64,000 nucleotides of DNA, from assembly GCA_963785425.1 (NCBI GenBank), contig CAWAVG010000002.1:434001-498000 (forward strand). Direction: 5' to 3'. A model generated the notes under the pieces. It had not been told where the DNA came from. It searched no databases and saw nothing but the letters and a program-made list of their open reading frames with translations. The stretch is from RYN-133 sp963785425. GTDB taxonomy: Bacteria; Actinomycetota; Actinomycetes; Mycobacteriales; Jatrophihabitantaceae. Shown piece by piece: positions 24,433 through 34,248 of this stretch (position 1 is the first letter of the stretch; each line of letters starts with the position of its first letter). The translations under genes were made by a program, and so were the position numbers.

Positions 24433-26085
24433 ATGACACCGGCAGACCTCTCCGCGGCCGTTGTGGCGGCGGTTGCGGCGTGCATCGACGCCGGCGAGTT
24501 CGCGGGTACGGCCCCGGGCGAGGTCGTCATCGAGCGGCCCCGCAACCCCGAGCACGGCGACTACGCCACGAACATCGCCCTGCGCCTGGCGAAACCCGCG
24601 GGCAAGCCGGCGCGCGAGGTCGCCGAGGCGATCGCGGCACGGTTGCGCGAGACGGCCGGCATCGACCGGGTCGACATCGCCGGCCCGGGCTTCCTCAACA
24701 TCACCCTCGGCGCCGGGACGCTCGGCGGGCTGGCCCGGGACATCGTCACCGCCGGCGGCCGGTACGGCTGCAGCGACGACCTTGCCGGCCAGCGCATCAA
24801 CCTCGAGTTCGTCTCTGCCAACCCGAACGGGCCCGTGCACCTGGGGCACACCCGCTGGGCGGCGCTCGGCGACAGTCTGCACCGGCTGCTGGAGGCGGCC
24901 GGCGCAGAAGTCTCCGCCGAGCACTACATCAACGACTTCGGCACACAGATGGCGCGCTTCGGCGCATCGCTGATGGCACGTGCCCACGGCCGGCCGCTGC
25001 GCGAGGACGGCTACCACGGCCAGTACATCGACGAGGTCGCCAAGCAGTTGGTCGCGGCCGACCCCGGCCTGCTCGAGATGAGCGACGACGACGCCCTCAT
25101 CGCCTTCACCGAGGCCGGGTACGAGCAGATGCTCGAGCTGATCCGCACGAGTCTCGAACGCTTCCGCGTCCACTTCGACGTCTGGTTCTCCGAACGGTCG
25201 ATGCACGAGAGCGGAGCCGTCGATCGTGCCTTGGACTCGCTGCGTGAACAGGGCCACGTCTTCGATCGCGACGGTGCCGTCTGGCTGCGCACGTCCGACT
25301 TCGGCGACGACAAGGACCGCGTGCTCGTGCGTAGCAACGGCGAGAAGACCTACTTCGCCGCCGACTGCGCCTATTACCTCGACAAGCGCGGCCGCGGGTT
25401 CGACAAGTGCATCTACATGCTCGGCGCCGATCATCACGGCTACGTCGGGCGGTTGCGCACCATCGCCGCCTGCGCGGGCGACGACCCGTCCCAGACCCTG
25501 GAAGTGCTGATCGGGCAGCTGGTCAACCTAATGCAGGACGGCGAGGAGCTCCGGCTGTCGAAGCGAGCAGGCACCTTGTTGACGCTCGACGAGTTCGTCG
25601 ATCTCGTGGGCGTGGACGCAGGCCGGTACTCACTAGCGCGCTGGTCGGCGGACACCCCGCTGACGCTCGACATCGCCGAGGTCACGCGGCAGTCCAACGA
25701 CAACCCCGTCTACTACGTGCAGTACGCCCATGCGCGCACCTGCAATGCCGCGCGCAACGCGCGCTCGGTCGGCATCGGCCTCGACGTCTTCGCGCCCGAG
25801 CTGCTCAACAGCCCGTACGAGACGACCCTGCTCACGGCCCTCGGGGAGTTCCCGCGCGTGGTGTCGGCCGCCGCCGAGCTGCGCGCACCGCACCGTGTCG
25901 CGCGCTACCTGGAGAATCTCGCCGGCGAGTACCACCGGTGGTACGACCACTGCCGCATCGTGCCGCAGGGCGATGACGAGATCACGGACGTGAACCGCAC
26001 GCGGGCGTGGCTCAACGAGGCAACCCGCGTCGTCCTCGCCAACGGCCTCGAACTGCTCGGCGTCACCGCGCCGGAGCGGATGTAG
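24433..26085 (+). CDS. argS: Arginyl-tRNA synthetase
   Basis: Class I synthetase of 550 residues that charges tRNA-Arg. The N-terminal additional domain (residues 1-110) has ERPRNPEHGDYATNIAL. The HIGH signature is VHLGHT at 135-140. The KMSKS-like loop is LRLSKRAG. The DALR anticodon domain with the YVQYAHARTCN element closes the protein. A TACGAT -10 (24410-24415) would start the mRNA at GTG 24422, opening a four-codon frame (GTG AGC AGC GCA TGA) whose stop overlaps the argS ATG. This could couple translation. It heads the conserved run argS-lysA-hom-thrC-thrB. Confidence 0.96.
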   Translation: MTPADLSAAVVAAVAACIDAGEFAGTAPGEVVIERPRNPEHGDYATNIALRLAKPAGKPAREVAEAIAARLRETAGIDRVDIAGPGFLNITLGAGTLGGLARDIVTAGGRYGCSDDLAGQRINLEFVSANPNGPVHLGHTRWAALGDSLHRLLEAAGAEVSAEHYINDFGTQMARFGASLMARAHGRPLREDGYHGQYIDEVAKQLVAADPGLLEMSDDDALIAFTEAGYEQMLELIRTSLERFRVHFDVWFSERSMHESGAVDRALDSLREQGHVFDRDGAVWLRTSDFGDDKDRVLVRSNGEKTYFAADCAYYLDKRGRGFDKCIYMLGADHHGYVGRLRTIAACAGDDPSQTLEVLIGQLVNLMQDGEELRLSKRAGTLLTLDEFVDLVGVDAGRYSLARWSADTPLTLDIAEVTRQSNDNPVYYVQYAHARTCNAARNARSVGIGLDVFAPELLNSPYETTLLTALGEFPRVVSAAAELRAPHRVARYLENLAGEYHRWYDHCRIVPQGDDEITDVNRTRAWLNEATRVVLANGLELLGVTAPERM

Positions 26086-26092
26086 TCGACCG

Positions 26093-27499
26093 ATGTCCAG
26101 GTCAGCACATCCGGCCGGGCCGCGCCACGCGGACGTGCTCCCGGAGACGCACCGGGCTTCCGCACCGTCGGATCTCAATGCGCTCGACGCAGTCGTCTGG
26201 CCGACGTCCGCCGAGCGCGTCGATGGTGTCCTGCAGGTCGGCGGCTGCGCGGTACCCGACCTCGTGCAAGAGCACGGCACGCCTGCGTTGTTCCTCGACG
26301 AGGACGATCTGCGGGGACGTGCTCGCGCGTACCGCACGTCGTTCACCGAGCTGGGCATCTACTACGCCGGCAAGGCCTTTCTGTGCACCACCGTCGCCCG
26401 CTGGATCGCCGAGGAGGGCCTCGGACTCGACGTGTGCACCGGTGGCGAACTCGCGGTGGCCCTCGCCGCCGGGTTCCCGCCCGAACGCATCGGCATGCAC
26501 GGCAACAACAAGTCTTCCGCCGAGCTGACGCGAGGTGTCGAGGCCGGTGTCGGACACGTCATCGTGGATTCCTTCGACGAGATCGAACGGCTTGCGTCGA
26601 TCGCTGCCGTCGCCGGCGTGGTGCAACGGGTGATGGTGCGTGTCACTGTCGGCGTCGAGGCGCACACCCACGAGTTCATCGCGACCGCGCACGAGGACCA
26701 GAAGTTCGGGTTCTCGCTGCGCGACGGGTCGGCCGCGCGGGCCGTCGCCGCCGTTCTCGACGCGCCGTCGCTGCAGTTGGGCGGCCTGCACTCGCACATC
26801 GGCTCGCAGATCTTCGAGACCGCGGGGTTCGAGGTCGCGGCGCACCGCGTCGTCGGACTGGCGGCAGCCGTCCGCGACACCCACGGCGTCGAGGTCGACG
26901 AGATCAATCTGGGTGGCGGCCTCGGCATCGCCTACGTCGCAGGCGACGATCCGGAATCGCCCAAGCAGACCGTCGAACGGCTGGTGTCGATCGTCGAGCG
27001 TGAGTGCGCGGGCGCCGGCTTGCGCGTCCCGCAGCTGTCCCTCGAGCCGGGACGGGCGATCGTCGGGCCGAGCGCGATCACCGTCTACGAGGTGGGCACG
27101 GTCAAGCGGGTGACCCTCGACGGCGGCGTCGTCCGCACCTACGTGTCGGTCGACGGCGGCATGAGTGACAACATCCGAACGGCGCTCTACGACGCCGAGT
27201 ACACCTGCGCGCTCGCCAACCGTTCGTCCGACGCTGCGCCGGTGCTGGCACGCGTCGTGGGCAAGCACTGCGAGAGCGGCGACATCGTGGTGCGTGACAC
27301 GTGGCTGCCGTCGGACATCCGCTCCGGCGACCTGATCGCGGTCGCAGCGACCGGCGCGTACTGCCGCAGCATGGCCAGCAACTACAACCACGTGCCGCGG
27401 CCACCGGTCGTCGGCGTGCGCGACGCCCGCTCGCACGTCATGGTGCGCCGCGAGACCGAAGCAGACCTCCTCTCCCTCGATACCGGAGTGGCAAGGTGA
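26093..27499 (+). CDS. lysA: Diaminopimelate decarboxylase
   Basis: PLP enzyme of the last step of lysine synthesis, meso-diaminopimelate to lysine; 468 residues. PLP lysine is Lys94 in YYAGKAFLC. Other family motifs are CTGGELAVAL, HSHIGSQIF, NLGGGLGIAY and the C-terminal GAYCRSMASNYN, where Tyr completes the partner active site. Length and the N-terminal extension of about 35 residues fit the actinobacterial LysA. It lies 7 bases after argS, in one transcription unit with it and with the threonine genes, as in mycobacteria. Confidence 0.95.
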   Translation: MSRSAHPAGPRHADVLPETHRASAPSDLNALDAVVWPTSAERVDGVLQVGGCAVPDLVQEHGTPALFLDEDDLRGRARAYRTSFTELGIYYAGKAFLCTTVARWIAEEGLGLDVCTGGELAVALAAGFPPERIGMHGNNKSSAELTRGVEAGVGHVIVDSFDEIERLASIAAVAGVVQRVMVRVTVGVEAHTHEFIATAHEDQKFGFSLRDGSAARAVAAVLDAPSLQLGGLHSHIGSQIFETAGFEVAAHRVVGLAAAVRDTHGVEVDEINLGGGLGIAYVAGDDPESPKQTVERLVSIVERECAGAGLRVPQLSLEPGRAIVGPSAITVYEVGTVKRVTLDGGVVRTYVSVDGGMSDNIRTALYDAEYTCALANRSSDAAPVLARVVGKHCESGDIVVRDTWLPSDIRSGDLIAVAATGAYCRSMASNYNHVPRPPVVGVRDARSHVMVRRETEADLLSLDTGVAR

Positions 27500-27536
27500 C
27501 CAGGAACGTGAGCGATCGGGCGAAGAGCGGGCACCG

Positions 27537-28838
27537 ATGAGCGCCGCGATACGAGTTGCACTGTTGGGTTGTGGCGTCGTCGGCTCGCAGGTCATGCGGT
27601 TGCTGGACGAGCAGTCCGACGACCTGGCCGCACGTGTCGGGGCGCGGCTCGAGCTCGCGGGTGTCGCGGTGCGACGCCCGGCCCGGCACCCCGAACTGCC
27701 GCCCGAGCTGGTAACGACCGACGCGGCCGCGCTCGTCACGCGTGACGACGTCGACGTCGTCGTCGAGGTGGTCGGCGGCATCGAGCCCGTCCGCAGCGTG
27801 CTGCTCGCCGCGCTCGCTGCCGGCAAGAGCGTCGTGAGCGCCAACAAGGCGCTGCTCGCCGAGGACGGCGCGATGCTGCACGACGCTGCGGCGAAGGCCG
27901 GTGTCGACCTGTACTACGAAGCCGCGGTAGCAGGCGCGATCCCGTTGTTGCGCCCGCTGCGCGAATCGCTCGCGGGCGACCGCATCACGCGGGTCATGGG
28001 CATCGTCAACGGCACCACCAACTTCATCCTGTCGCGCATGGATGCCACCGGCGCGGGCTTCGACGAAGCACTGGCCGAAGCGACGGCGCTCGGGTACGCC
28101 GAGGCCGATCCGAGCGCTGACATCGACGGATTCGACGCGGCGGCAAAGGCGGCAATCCTGGCCGGTCTCGCCTTCCACACGCGCGTGACGATGTCGGACG
28201 TGCACCGTGAGGGCATCAGCGAGGTCACCGCCGCGGACATGGCGAGCGCGGCCGCGATGAACTGCACGGTGAAGCTGCTGGCGATCTGCGAGCGTGCCGT
28301 CACCGCTGACATCGAGCGCGTCTCGGTGCGTGTGCATCCGGTGATGCTTCCGCGCACACACCCGCTCGCCGGCGTCGGCGACGCGTTCAACGCGGTGTTC
28401 GTCGAGGCCGAAGCAGCAGGTTCCCTGATGTTCTACGGACGGGGCGCAGGTGGCCCACCCACCGCCAGCGCCGTCCTCGGCGATCTCGTGGCGGTTGCGC
28501 GCAACCGCCTCAACGGGAGCAGGGGCGCGGGCGAGAGCGCCTATGCCGAACTGCCGATCCAGCCGATGGGCGAGTCGATCACCCGCTATCACATCGCGCT
28601 CGACGTGGTCGACGAACCGGGGGTGCTGGCAGCAGTGGCCGGCGCGTTCGCCACCCAGGGCGTGAGCATCCAGACCGTGCGTCAGGAGGGACGCGGCGAT
28701 GCGGCCACGCTTGTGATCGTGACGCACACCGCCAGCGACGCGGCGCTCGCCTCGACGGTGCGGCAACTGAGCCGGATGCCTTTCGTCGGGCGCCCGGCCA
28801 GCGTCATGCGAGTCGCAGGGATGGCCAGTGACAACTGA
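27537..28838 (+). CDS. hom: Homoserine dehydrogenase
   Basis: Reduces aspartate semialdehyde to homoserine with NAD(P)H, for threonine and methionine; 433 residues. The Rossmann loop is LLGCGVVGSQV at the start, then VSANKALLAE, GIVNGTTNFIL (substrate site) and DIDGFDAAAKAAILAGLAF (catalytic Asp/Lys segment). A C-terminal ACT domain (HIALDVVDEPGVLAAVAGAF) gives threonine feedback control. The stop overlaps the thrC start (TGATG). Confidence 0.95.
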   Translation: MSAAIRVALLGCGVVGSQVMRLLDEQSDDLAARVGARLELAGVAVRRPARHPELPPELVTTDAAALVTRDDVDVVVEVVGGIEPVRSVLLAALAAGKSVVSANKALLAEDGAMLHDAAAKAGVDLYYEAAVAGAIPLLRPLRESLAGDRITRVMGIVNGTTNFILSRMDATGAGFDEALAEATALGYAEADPSADIDGFDAAAKAAILAGLAFHTRVTMSDVHREGISEVTAADMASAAAMNCTVKLLAICERAVTADIERVSVRVHPVMLPRTHPLAGVGDAFNAVFVEAEAAGSLMFYGRGAGGPPTASAVLGDLVAVARNRLNGSRGAGESAYAELPIQPMGESITRYHIALDVVDEPGVLAAVAGAFATQGVSIQTVRQEGRGDAATLVIVTHTASDAALASTVRQLSRMPFVGRPASVMRVAGMASDN

Positions 28839-29914
28839 TGACGACTGAACGTGCCACGATCCGGCCGTGGCCCGGACTGATCGAGGTCTACGGCGACCGG
28901 TTGCCGGTCACCGACCGCACGCCGAACGTGACGCTGTGCGAGGGAGGCACACCGCTCATCCCGGCCCGCGAACTCTCGCGCCGTACGGGCTGCGAGGTCT
29001 ACCTCAAGGTCGAGGGGGCCAACCCCACCGGGTCGTTCAAGGACCGGGGCATGACGGTGGCGATCTCCAAGGCTGCCGAGGAGGGCGCGCAGGCGGTCAT
29101 CTGCGCTTCGACGGGCAACACGTCGGCGAGCGCAGCTGCCTACGCGGTCCGTGCCGGCATGACCTGCGCTGTGCTGGTGCCGCAGGGCAAGATCGCCCTG
29201 GGCAAGATGGCGCAGGCGCTGGTGCACGGCGCGAAGCTGTTGCAGGTCGACGGCAATTTCGACGACTGTCTCGAGCTGGCCCGCAAGCTCGCCGTCGACT
29301 ATCCGGTCGCGCTGGTCAACTCGGTCAACCCGTTCCGCATCGAGGGGCAGAAGACCGCAGCGTTCGAGATCTGCGACGTGCTCGGCCGGGCGCCGGACGT
29401 GCACTGCATCCCGGTCGGGAACGCAGGCAACATCACCGCGTACTGGAAGGGGTACCAGGAGTACGCGAGCGACGACGTCGTCGCGACCAGCCCGCGCATG
29501 TTCGGCTTCCAGGCGGCCGGCGCAGCACCGATCGTCAACGGCGCGCCGGTGCTGACGCCGGTCACGATCGCGACGGCGATCCGCATCGGCAACCCTGCTT
29601 CGTGGACGTTCGCCGAGCAGGCGCGCGACGAGTCGCACGGACTCATCGATGCGGTCACGGACAAACAGATCCTCGAGGCCTACCGCATCGTCGCCCGCCA
29701 CGAAGCGGTCTTCGTCGAGCCGGCGTCGGCTGCCAGCGTGGCCGGGCTGTTGATGACCGCGGCGGACGGCCGGCTACCCGCCGGGTCCGTCGTGGTCGCC
29801 ACCGTGACCGGCAACGGGCTCAAGGATCCCGAGTGGGCGATCGCCGGTGCCCCGAAGCCGATCACCGTCCCTATCGACGGCCACGCGGCCGCGGTGCGCC
29901 TCGGACTGGCGTGA
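28838..29914 (+). CDS. thrC: Threonine synthase
   Basis: PLP enzyme that converts O-phosphohomoserine to threonine; 358 residues. The PLP lysine is Lys68 in NPTGSFKDRGM. The phosphate-binding glycine loop is ASTGNTSASAAAYAV. IPVGNAGNITAYWKGY is also conserved. The compact size fits the actinobacterial fold-type II enzyme without a plant-like regulatory extension. Coupled to hom by a one-base overlap and to thrB with a 3-base gap. Confidence 0.95.
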   Translation: MTTERATIRPWPGLIEVYGDRLPVTDRTPNVTLCEGGTPLIPARELSRRTGCEVYLKVEGANPTGSFKDRGMTVAISKAAEEGAQAVICASTGNTSASAAAYAVRAGMTCAVLVPQGKIALGKMAQALVHGAKLLQVDGNFDDCLELARKLAVDYPVALVNSVNPFRIEGQKTAAFEICDVLGRAPDVHCIPVGNAGNITAYWKGYQEYASDDVVATSPRMFGFQAAGAAPIVNGAPVLTPVTIATAIRIGNPASWTFAEQARDESHGLIDAVTDKQILEAYRIVARHEAVFVEPASAASVAGLLMTAADGRLPAGSVVVATVTGNGLKDPEWAIAGAPKPITVPIDGHAAAVRLGLA

Positions 29915-29917
29915 CCG

Positions 29918-30862
29918 ATGAGACCAGCCTTCCGGGCCGGCCCCGTGCACGTGCGCGTGCCTGCGACCAGCGCGAACCTCGGGCCCGGTTTCGACTGCTT
30001 CGGGCTTGCGCTGAACCTGCACGATGATCTCGTGGCCCGGGTCGTCGACAGCGGGTTGAGCATCGACATCGCGGGGGAGGGCGAGGCTCTGCCGCGCGAC
30101 GAGTCGCACCTGGTCGTGCGTGCGATGCGCGACACGTTCACCCGCCTCGGAGGCCAGCCGCGGGGGATCGAGCTCTCGTGTGCCAACCGCATCCCGCACG
30201 GGCGCGGTCTCGGCTCGTCGGCCGCGGCCATTGTGGCCGGTGTCGTGCTGGCCCGGGCACTGATCGTCGGCGGCGAGGCCGCGCTACCCGACCCGGCCGC
30301 CTTCGCGCTGGCCGCGGCGATCGAGGGCCACCCCGACAACGTCGCCGCGGCGCTGCACGGCGGATTGACGATTGCGTGGACGCAGGACCACCAGGCCCGT
30401 GCCGTGCGCGCGGCCGATCCCGCTCCGACGATCCGTCCGGTGGCGGTGGTGCCGCCGTTCGAATCGTCGACCGACACCGCCCGCGGCTTGTTGCCGGCGA
30501 CCGTGCCGCACATCGACGCCGTGTTCACCGCGGCACGCAGCGCTCTGCTGGTCACCGCCCTCACCGGCACGGCCCAGGATGCGCTCTTCGCGGCGACCGA
30601 GGACCGCCTGCACCAGCCCTACCGCGCGGCCGGCGCGCCTGCCACCGCCGACCTCGTCGCCCGGCTGCGTGCCGCGGGGCTGCCGGCCGTCGTCTCCGGC
30701 GCGGGCCCGACCGTCCTCGTACTGGCTCGAGATGAGGTCGAGGTCGAGAAGACCGCAGCCGAAGTGCCCCCCGGATGGACCTGTCATCACCTGACCATCG
30801 ACCCGGTCGGCGCCACGGTGGTGCGTGACACCGCAGTCCCAGCGGGCACCGACAACACCTGA
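29918..30862 (+). CDS. thrB: Homoserine kinase
   Basis: GHMP kinase that phosphorylates homoserine with ATP; 314 residues. The N-terminal GHMP motif is VRVPATSANLGPGFDCFGLA, the ATP loop is IPHGRGLGSSAAAIVAG, and the C-terminal motif is VSGAGPTVLVLA. It is the last gene of the argS-lysA-hom-thrC-thrB run; rho follows after a 345-base leader. Confidence 0.95.
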   Translation: MRPAFRAGPVHVRVPATSANLGPGFDCFGLALNLHDDLVARVVDSGLSIDIAGEGEALPRDESHLVVRAMRDTFTRLGGQPRGIELSCANRIPHGRGLGSSAAAIVAGVVLARALIVGGEAALPDPAAFALAAAIEGHPDNVAAALHGGLTIAWTQDHQARAVRAADPAPTIRPVAVVPPFESSTDTARGLLPATVPHIDAVFTAARSALLVTALTGTAQDALFAATEDRLHQPYRAAGAPATADLVARLRAAGLPAVVSGAGPTVLVLARDEVEVEKTAAEVPPGWTCHHLTIDPVGATVVRDTAVPAGTDNT

Positions 30863-31207
30863 CCCGCAGCACCCGACGGCAGCCTGCACGGCCCTCGCTG
30901 ATTGTGATCAAGCCGGAATATGCGGTGCCGCAGCCGGTGTTGCTGGTGGTGAACGGAGCGTCTACGCTCTGTGCATCGGTCCGGACGCCGCCCAACAAGC
31001 GGCCCGCCGTCTTCCCACCACCCGCACCGCATCGGCGGTGTGCGAGGGGACAGGACCGAGGTTTCCAACCCTGCCGGAACGCGCCGTATCGGCGTAGGTC
31101 CGTCAGGACGGGCGAGTCCGCGAGATTCGGAACCGCCCGCAGCACCGGCCCGGACTCGCGCAGAAAGGCCGCGAGACGGCGCCACTTCGGAAGGATCCGA
31201 CACCACT
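30863..31207 (+). promoter_or_regulatory. Promoter and 5' leader of rho
   Basis: TTGCTG (30940-30945), 17 bp, TACGCT (30963-30968) is a good sigma-70 type promoter. A start near 30975 leaves a leader of about 230 nt before the GTG of rho. Long leaders in front of rho fit autoregulation by premature termination in many bacteria; no specific attenuator structure is claimed here. No gene is seen in the stretch. Confidence 0.5.
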
Positions 31208-33082
31208 GTGACCGACATCTCGGAGCAGGCACCTGCCGCTGACGGCGGTAGTGCCACCCCCACGCGCGCCAAGCGCGCGTCGCTGAACACCATGCTGCTG
31301 TCCGAGTTGCAGCAGCTCGCCGGCGGAATGGGCATCGCCACCGCGAAGCTGAAGAAGAGCGACCTCGTCGCCGCCATCAAGGCGGCACAGGCGGGCGGTA
31401 CCGCGCCTTCGGCGAAGACCCGCGCCCCCAAGACCGCGTCGCCCGACGAAGCCGCCGCAGCGCGCACCGACGAGCGCGCCAACGGCCGGAACGAGGCGAA
31501 GTCCGACACGACGAAGGCCCCTGACACGGCCTCCGCCGACACGAAGTCTCCTGACACGTCCATCGGCGGCAGCCCTGCCGAGCCGAAGGCCGAGCAGCGG
31601 GAGCGGCAGCGCGGCAACGACAGCCGTAACGGTGCAACCCAGGGCGGCGCCCGGAACGGCAATCAGAGCAGTCAGCGTGATCGCGAACCCAACAGTCAGG
31701 GCCAGGGCGGCAGTCAGAACAACCGTCAGGGCAACGACAGCACCGTCCAGACCAACAACCAGGACGGCCAGAACACCAGTCAGAACGGCAACCAGAACAC
31801 TGGCAACCGCGACGACGACGACTACGAGGGCGGCGGACGTCGGCGCGGTCGGCGCTATCGCGACCGGCGCGGACGCAACCGCGAGCGCGGCACCGGCCAG
31901 GGTGGCACGACGAACACCGACGTCGAGCCCACTGTTTCCGAGGACGACGTCCTGATCCCCGTCGCGGGCATCCTCGACGAGGTCTCGGACAAGAACACCT
32001 GGTTCGTGCGCACCGGCGGTTACTACGCCAGTCCCGAAGACGTCTACGTCGCGAACTCCTACGTGCGTCGCTACGGCCTACGCCGTGGTGACGCGGTGAC
32101 CGGCGCGATCAAGCAGCAGCGCGACGGCGATCGTCGTGAGAAGTACAACCCGCTCGTGCGCCTCGACACCGTCAACGGCCGCAACCCGGACGAGCTCAAG
32201 AACCGCATCGAGTTCACCCGGCTCACGCCGCTGTACCCGCAGGAGCGGCTGCGGCTCGAGACCGAGCCGCACATCCTCACCACGCGCGTCATCGACCTGG
32301 TGATGCCGATCGGCAAGGGTCAGCGTGCGCTGATCGTCTCGCCGCCCAAGGCCGGCAAGACCATGGTGCTGCAGTCGATCGCGAACGCGATCGCCACGAA
32401 CAACCCGGAAGTGCACCTCATGGTGGTGCTCATCGACGAGCGTCCCGAAGAGGTCACCGACATGCAGCGTTCGGTGAAGGGCGAGGTCATCGCCTCGACC
32501 TTCGACCGCCGCCCGCAGGACCACATCACCGTCGCGGAACTGTCGATCGAGCGCGCCAAGCGCCTGGTCGAGATGGGCCACGACGTGGTCGTCCTCCTCG
32601 ACTCGATCACCCGTCTGGGCCGCGCCTACAACCTGGGCGCACCGGCCAGCGGGCGCATCCTGTCCGGCGGCGTCGACTCGACCGCCCTGTACCCGCCCAA
32701 GCGGTTCCTCGGCGCGGCACGCAACATCGAGAACGGCGGATCGCTGACGATCCTCGCGACCGCCCTCGTCGAGACGGGCTCGGCCGGTGACACCGTGATC
32801 TTCGAGGAGTTCAAGGGCACGGGCAATGCCGAGCTGCGCCTCGACCGCAAGATCGCCGACAAGCGCGTCTTCCCGGCGGTCGACGTCGATCAGTCCTCGA
32901 CGCGTAAGGAAGAGATCCTGCTCTCGCCCGACGAGCTCGCCGTGACGATCAAGCTCCGTCGCGTGCTGCACGCCCTCGAGTCGCAGCAGGCGATCGATCT
33001 GCTGCTCGACCGGCTGAAGAAGACCCGGACGAACATCGAGTTCCTCATGCAGATCGCGAAGACGACCCCCGGCCAGGAGTGA
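31208..33082 (+). CDS. rho: Transcription termination factor Rho
   Basis: RNA-dependent ATPase and hexameric helicase of 624 residues. The N-terminal Rho_N helix bundle is at about 20-60 (LSELQQLAGGMGIATAKLKK). A low-complexity insert of about 150 residues, rich in N, Q, R, D and G, covers about 75-235, as in other actinobacterial Rho. Next come the RNA-binding cold-shock-like domain (ILDEVSDKNTWFVRTGGYY), Walker A PPKAGKTMV (about 378-386) and Walker B VVVLLDSITRLGRAYN. The GTG at 31208 is chosen because the family starts shortly before the Rho_N domain. The stop overlaps the next start by four bases (GTGA). Confidence 0.95.
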   Translation: MTDISEQAPAADGGSATPTRAKRASLNTMLLSELQQLAGGMGIATAKLKKSDLVAAIKAAQAGGTAPSAKTRAPKTASPDEAAAARTDERANGRNEAKSDTTKAPDTASADTKSPDTSIGGSPAEPKAEQRERQRGNDSRNGATQGGARNGNQSSQRDREPNSQGQGGSQNNRQGNDSTVQTNNQDGQNTSQNGNQNTGNRDDDDYEGGGRRRGRRYRDRRGRNRERGTGQGGTTNTDVEPTVSEDDVLIPVAGILDEVSDKNTWFVRTGGYYASPEDVYVANSYVRRYGLRRGDAVTGAIKQQRDGDRREKYNPLVRLDTVNGRNPDELKNRIEFTRLTPLYPQERLRLETEPHILTTRVIDLVMPIGKGQRALIVSPPKAGKTMVLQSIANAIATNNPEVHLMVVLIDERPEEVTDMQRSVKGEVIASTFDRRPQDHITVAELSIERAKRLVEMGHDVVVLLDSITRLGRAYNLGAPASGRILSGGVDSTALYPPKRFLGAARNIENGGSLTILATALVETGSAGDTVIFEEFKGTGNAELRLDRKIADKRVFPAVDVDQSSTRKEEILLSPDELAVTIKLRRVLHALESQQAIDLLLDRLKKTRTNIEFLMQIAKTTPGQE

Positions 33083-34239
33083 CCGAGGACGTCGCCGGTC
33101 TCGACGACGTCCTCGCGACCGACGGCTGGCCCTACGCGTCGTCGCTCCCGGTCGCGACTGACGATCCAGGTCGTTTCCACGCGCTCTTCGGACGGGACTC
33201 GCTCATCGCGTCGCTGCAACTGCTGCCGGTACGTCCGGACGTCGCGCGGGCGACGCTGCGCGCGCTCGCCCACAGGCAGGGCCGGACCGAGGACAGCGGC
33301 ACGCTCGAGGCGCCCGGCAAGATCGGCCACGAGTTCCGGGACGAACCGCCTGCGTCATTCGTGGGCTGGCCGTCCGGACCGTTTCGTTACTACGGAACCG
33401 CTGACGCCACGTCGTGGTTCCTCGTCGTCCTCGCCGCGACCGGTGATGCCGCGTTGGCGGACGAACTCGAACCGAATTGGCGCGCCGCAGCGCAATGGAT
33501 CCGGATCGAGCTCGACCGCGGTGACGGCCTGGTCCGCCACGCAGGCGGTGACCTCGGCGGCCTGACCCATCAGGGCTGGCGCGACACGATCGACCCGCGC
33601 ACCGACGCGAACGGTGGCGGCACGCTGCGCGCCGACGGCACCGACCCCGTGCCGCCGCTGGCCGACGCCGACACGCAGGCCGTGACGGTCGCTGCATTGC
33701 GTGCGGTCGCACAGTTGTCGGCCGAGGACGAATGGCGCACCCGCCACGACGAGCTGCGCGCGCAGGTCACTCGCACGTATCTGCCCGACGTCATGTTGGT
33801 CGATGCCGACGGGCCGGTGCGCGGGGCGGGGTCGCAACTCGCCTGGCTGTTGTGGGCCGATGCGCTCGAACCCGATGTGGTGCCCGATGTTGCCGCTCGT
33901 CTGTGCGAGCCCGACCTGCTGACCGACTACGGGCTCCGGACGTTGTCGAGTTCGTCGCCGGTCTTCCGGGTCGACGGCTATCACCGCGGCACGATCTGGC
34001 CCTTCGACAGCTGGCTCGGCTGGGGCGGCCTGCGCGCCGCCGGACGGCTCGACGAGGCCGAAGCCGTGCGGCGTGGCGTCCTGAGCGCGGTCGAGGAACT
34101 GGGCGGCTTTCCCGAGCTGTACGGCGTCGCTACTGATGGCGAGTTGCGGCGTGTGCCGGCGGCGAATCACGTACAGGCGTGGACGATCGGGGCGCGCTGG
34201 GCGCTCGCCCACGGATGGGACGCGCGCACCTGGGCATGA
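33079..34239 (+). CDS. (alpha/alpha)6-barrel glycosidase, glycogen-debranching-like
   Basis: 386 residues resembling the catalytic domain of amylo-alpha-1,6-glucosidase and related GH enzymes. Motifs: FHALFGRDSLIASLQLLP near the start, FRYYGTADATSWFLVVLA, THQGWRDTIDP with possible catalytic Asp, and VDGYHRGTIWPFDSW near the end. No signal peptide, so it is cytoplasmic. The GTG start overlaps the rho stop, which is unusual company: rho normally precedes rpmE. The gene begins a block of about 5.7 kb that also holds a sugar transporter, so it probably trims an alpha-glucan or imported sugar. The exact bond specificity is uncertain. Confidence 0.75.
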   Translation: MTEDVAGLDDVLATDGWPYASSLPVATDDPGRFHALFGRDSLIASLQLLPVRPDVARATLRALAHRQGRTEDSGTLEAPGKIGHEFRDEPPASFVGWPSGPFRYYGTADATSWFLVVLAATGDAALADELEPNWRAAAQWIRIELDRGDGLVRHAGGDLGGLTHQGWRDTIDPRTDANGGGTLRADGTDPVPPLADADTQAVTVAALRAVAQLSAEDEWRTRHDELRAQVTRTYLPDVMLVDADGPVRGAGSQLAWLLWADALEPDVVPDVAARLCEPDLLTDYGLRTLSSSSPVFRVDGYHRGTIWPFDSWLGWGGLRAAGRLDEAEAVRRGVLSAVEELGGFPELYGVATDGELRRVPAANHVQAWTIGARWALAHGWDARTWA

Positions 34240-34248
34240 CGGCGACGC

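Noticed and set aside
26102..27847. Long open frame opposite lysA
   Set aside because: It mirrors lysA in a GC-rich genome, has R/A/S-rich nonsense composition and no domain.
30904..31242. 112-codon frame in the rho leader
   Set aside because: Arg/Pro/Cys-rich translation without domain; it overlaps the rho start in another frame.
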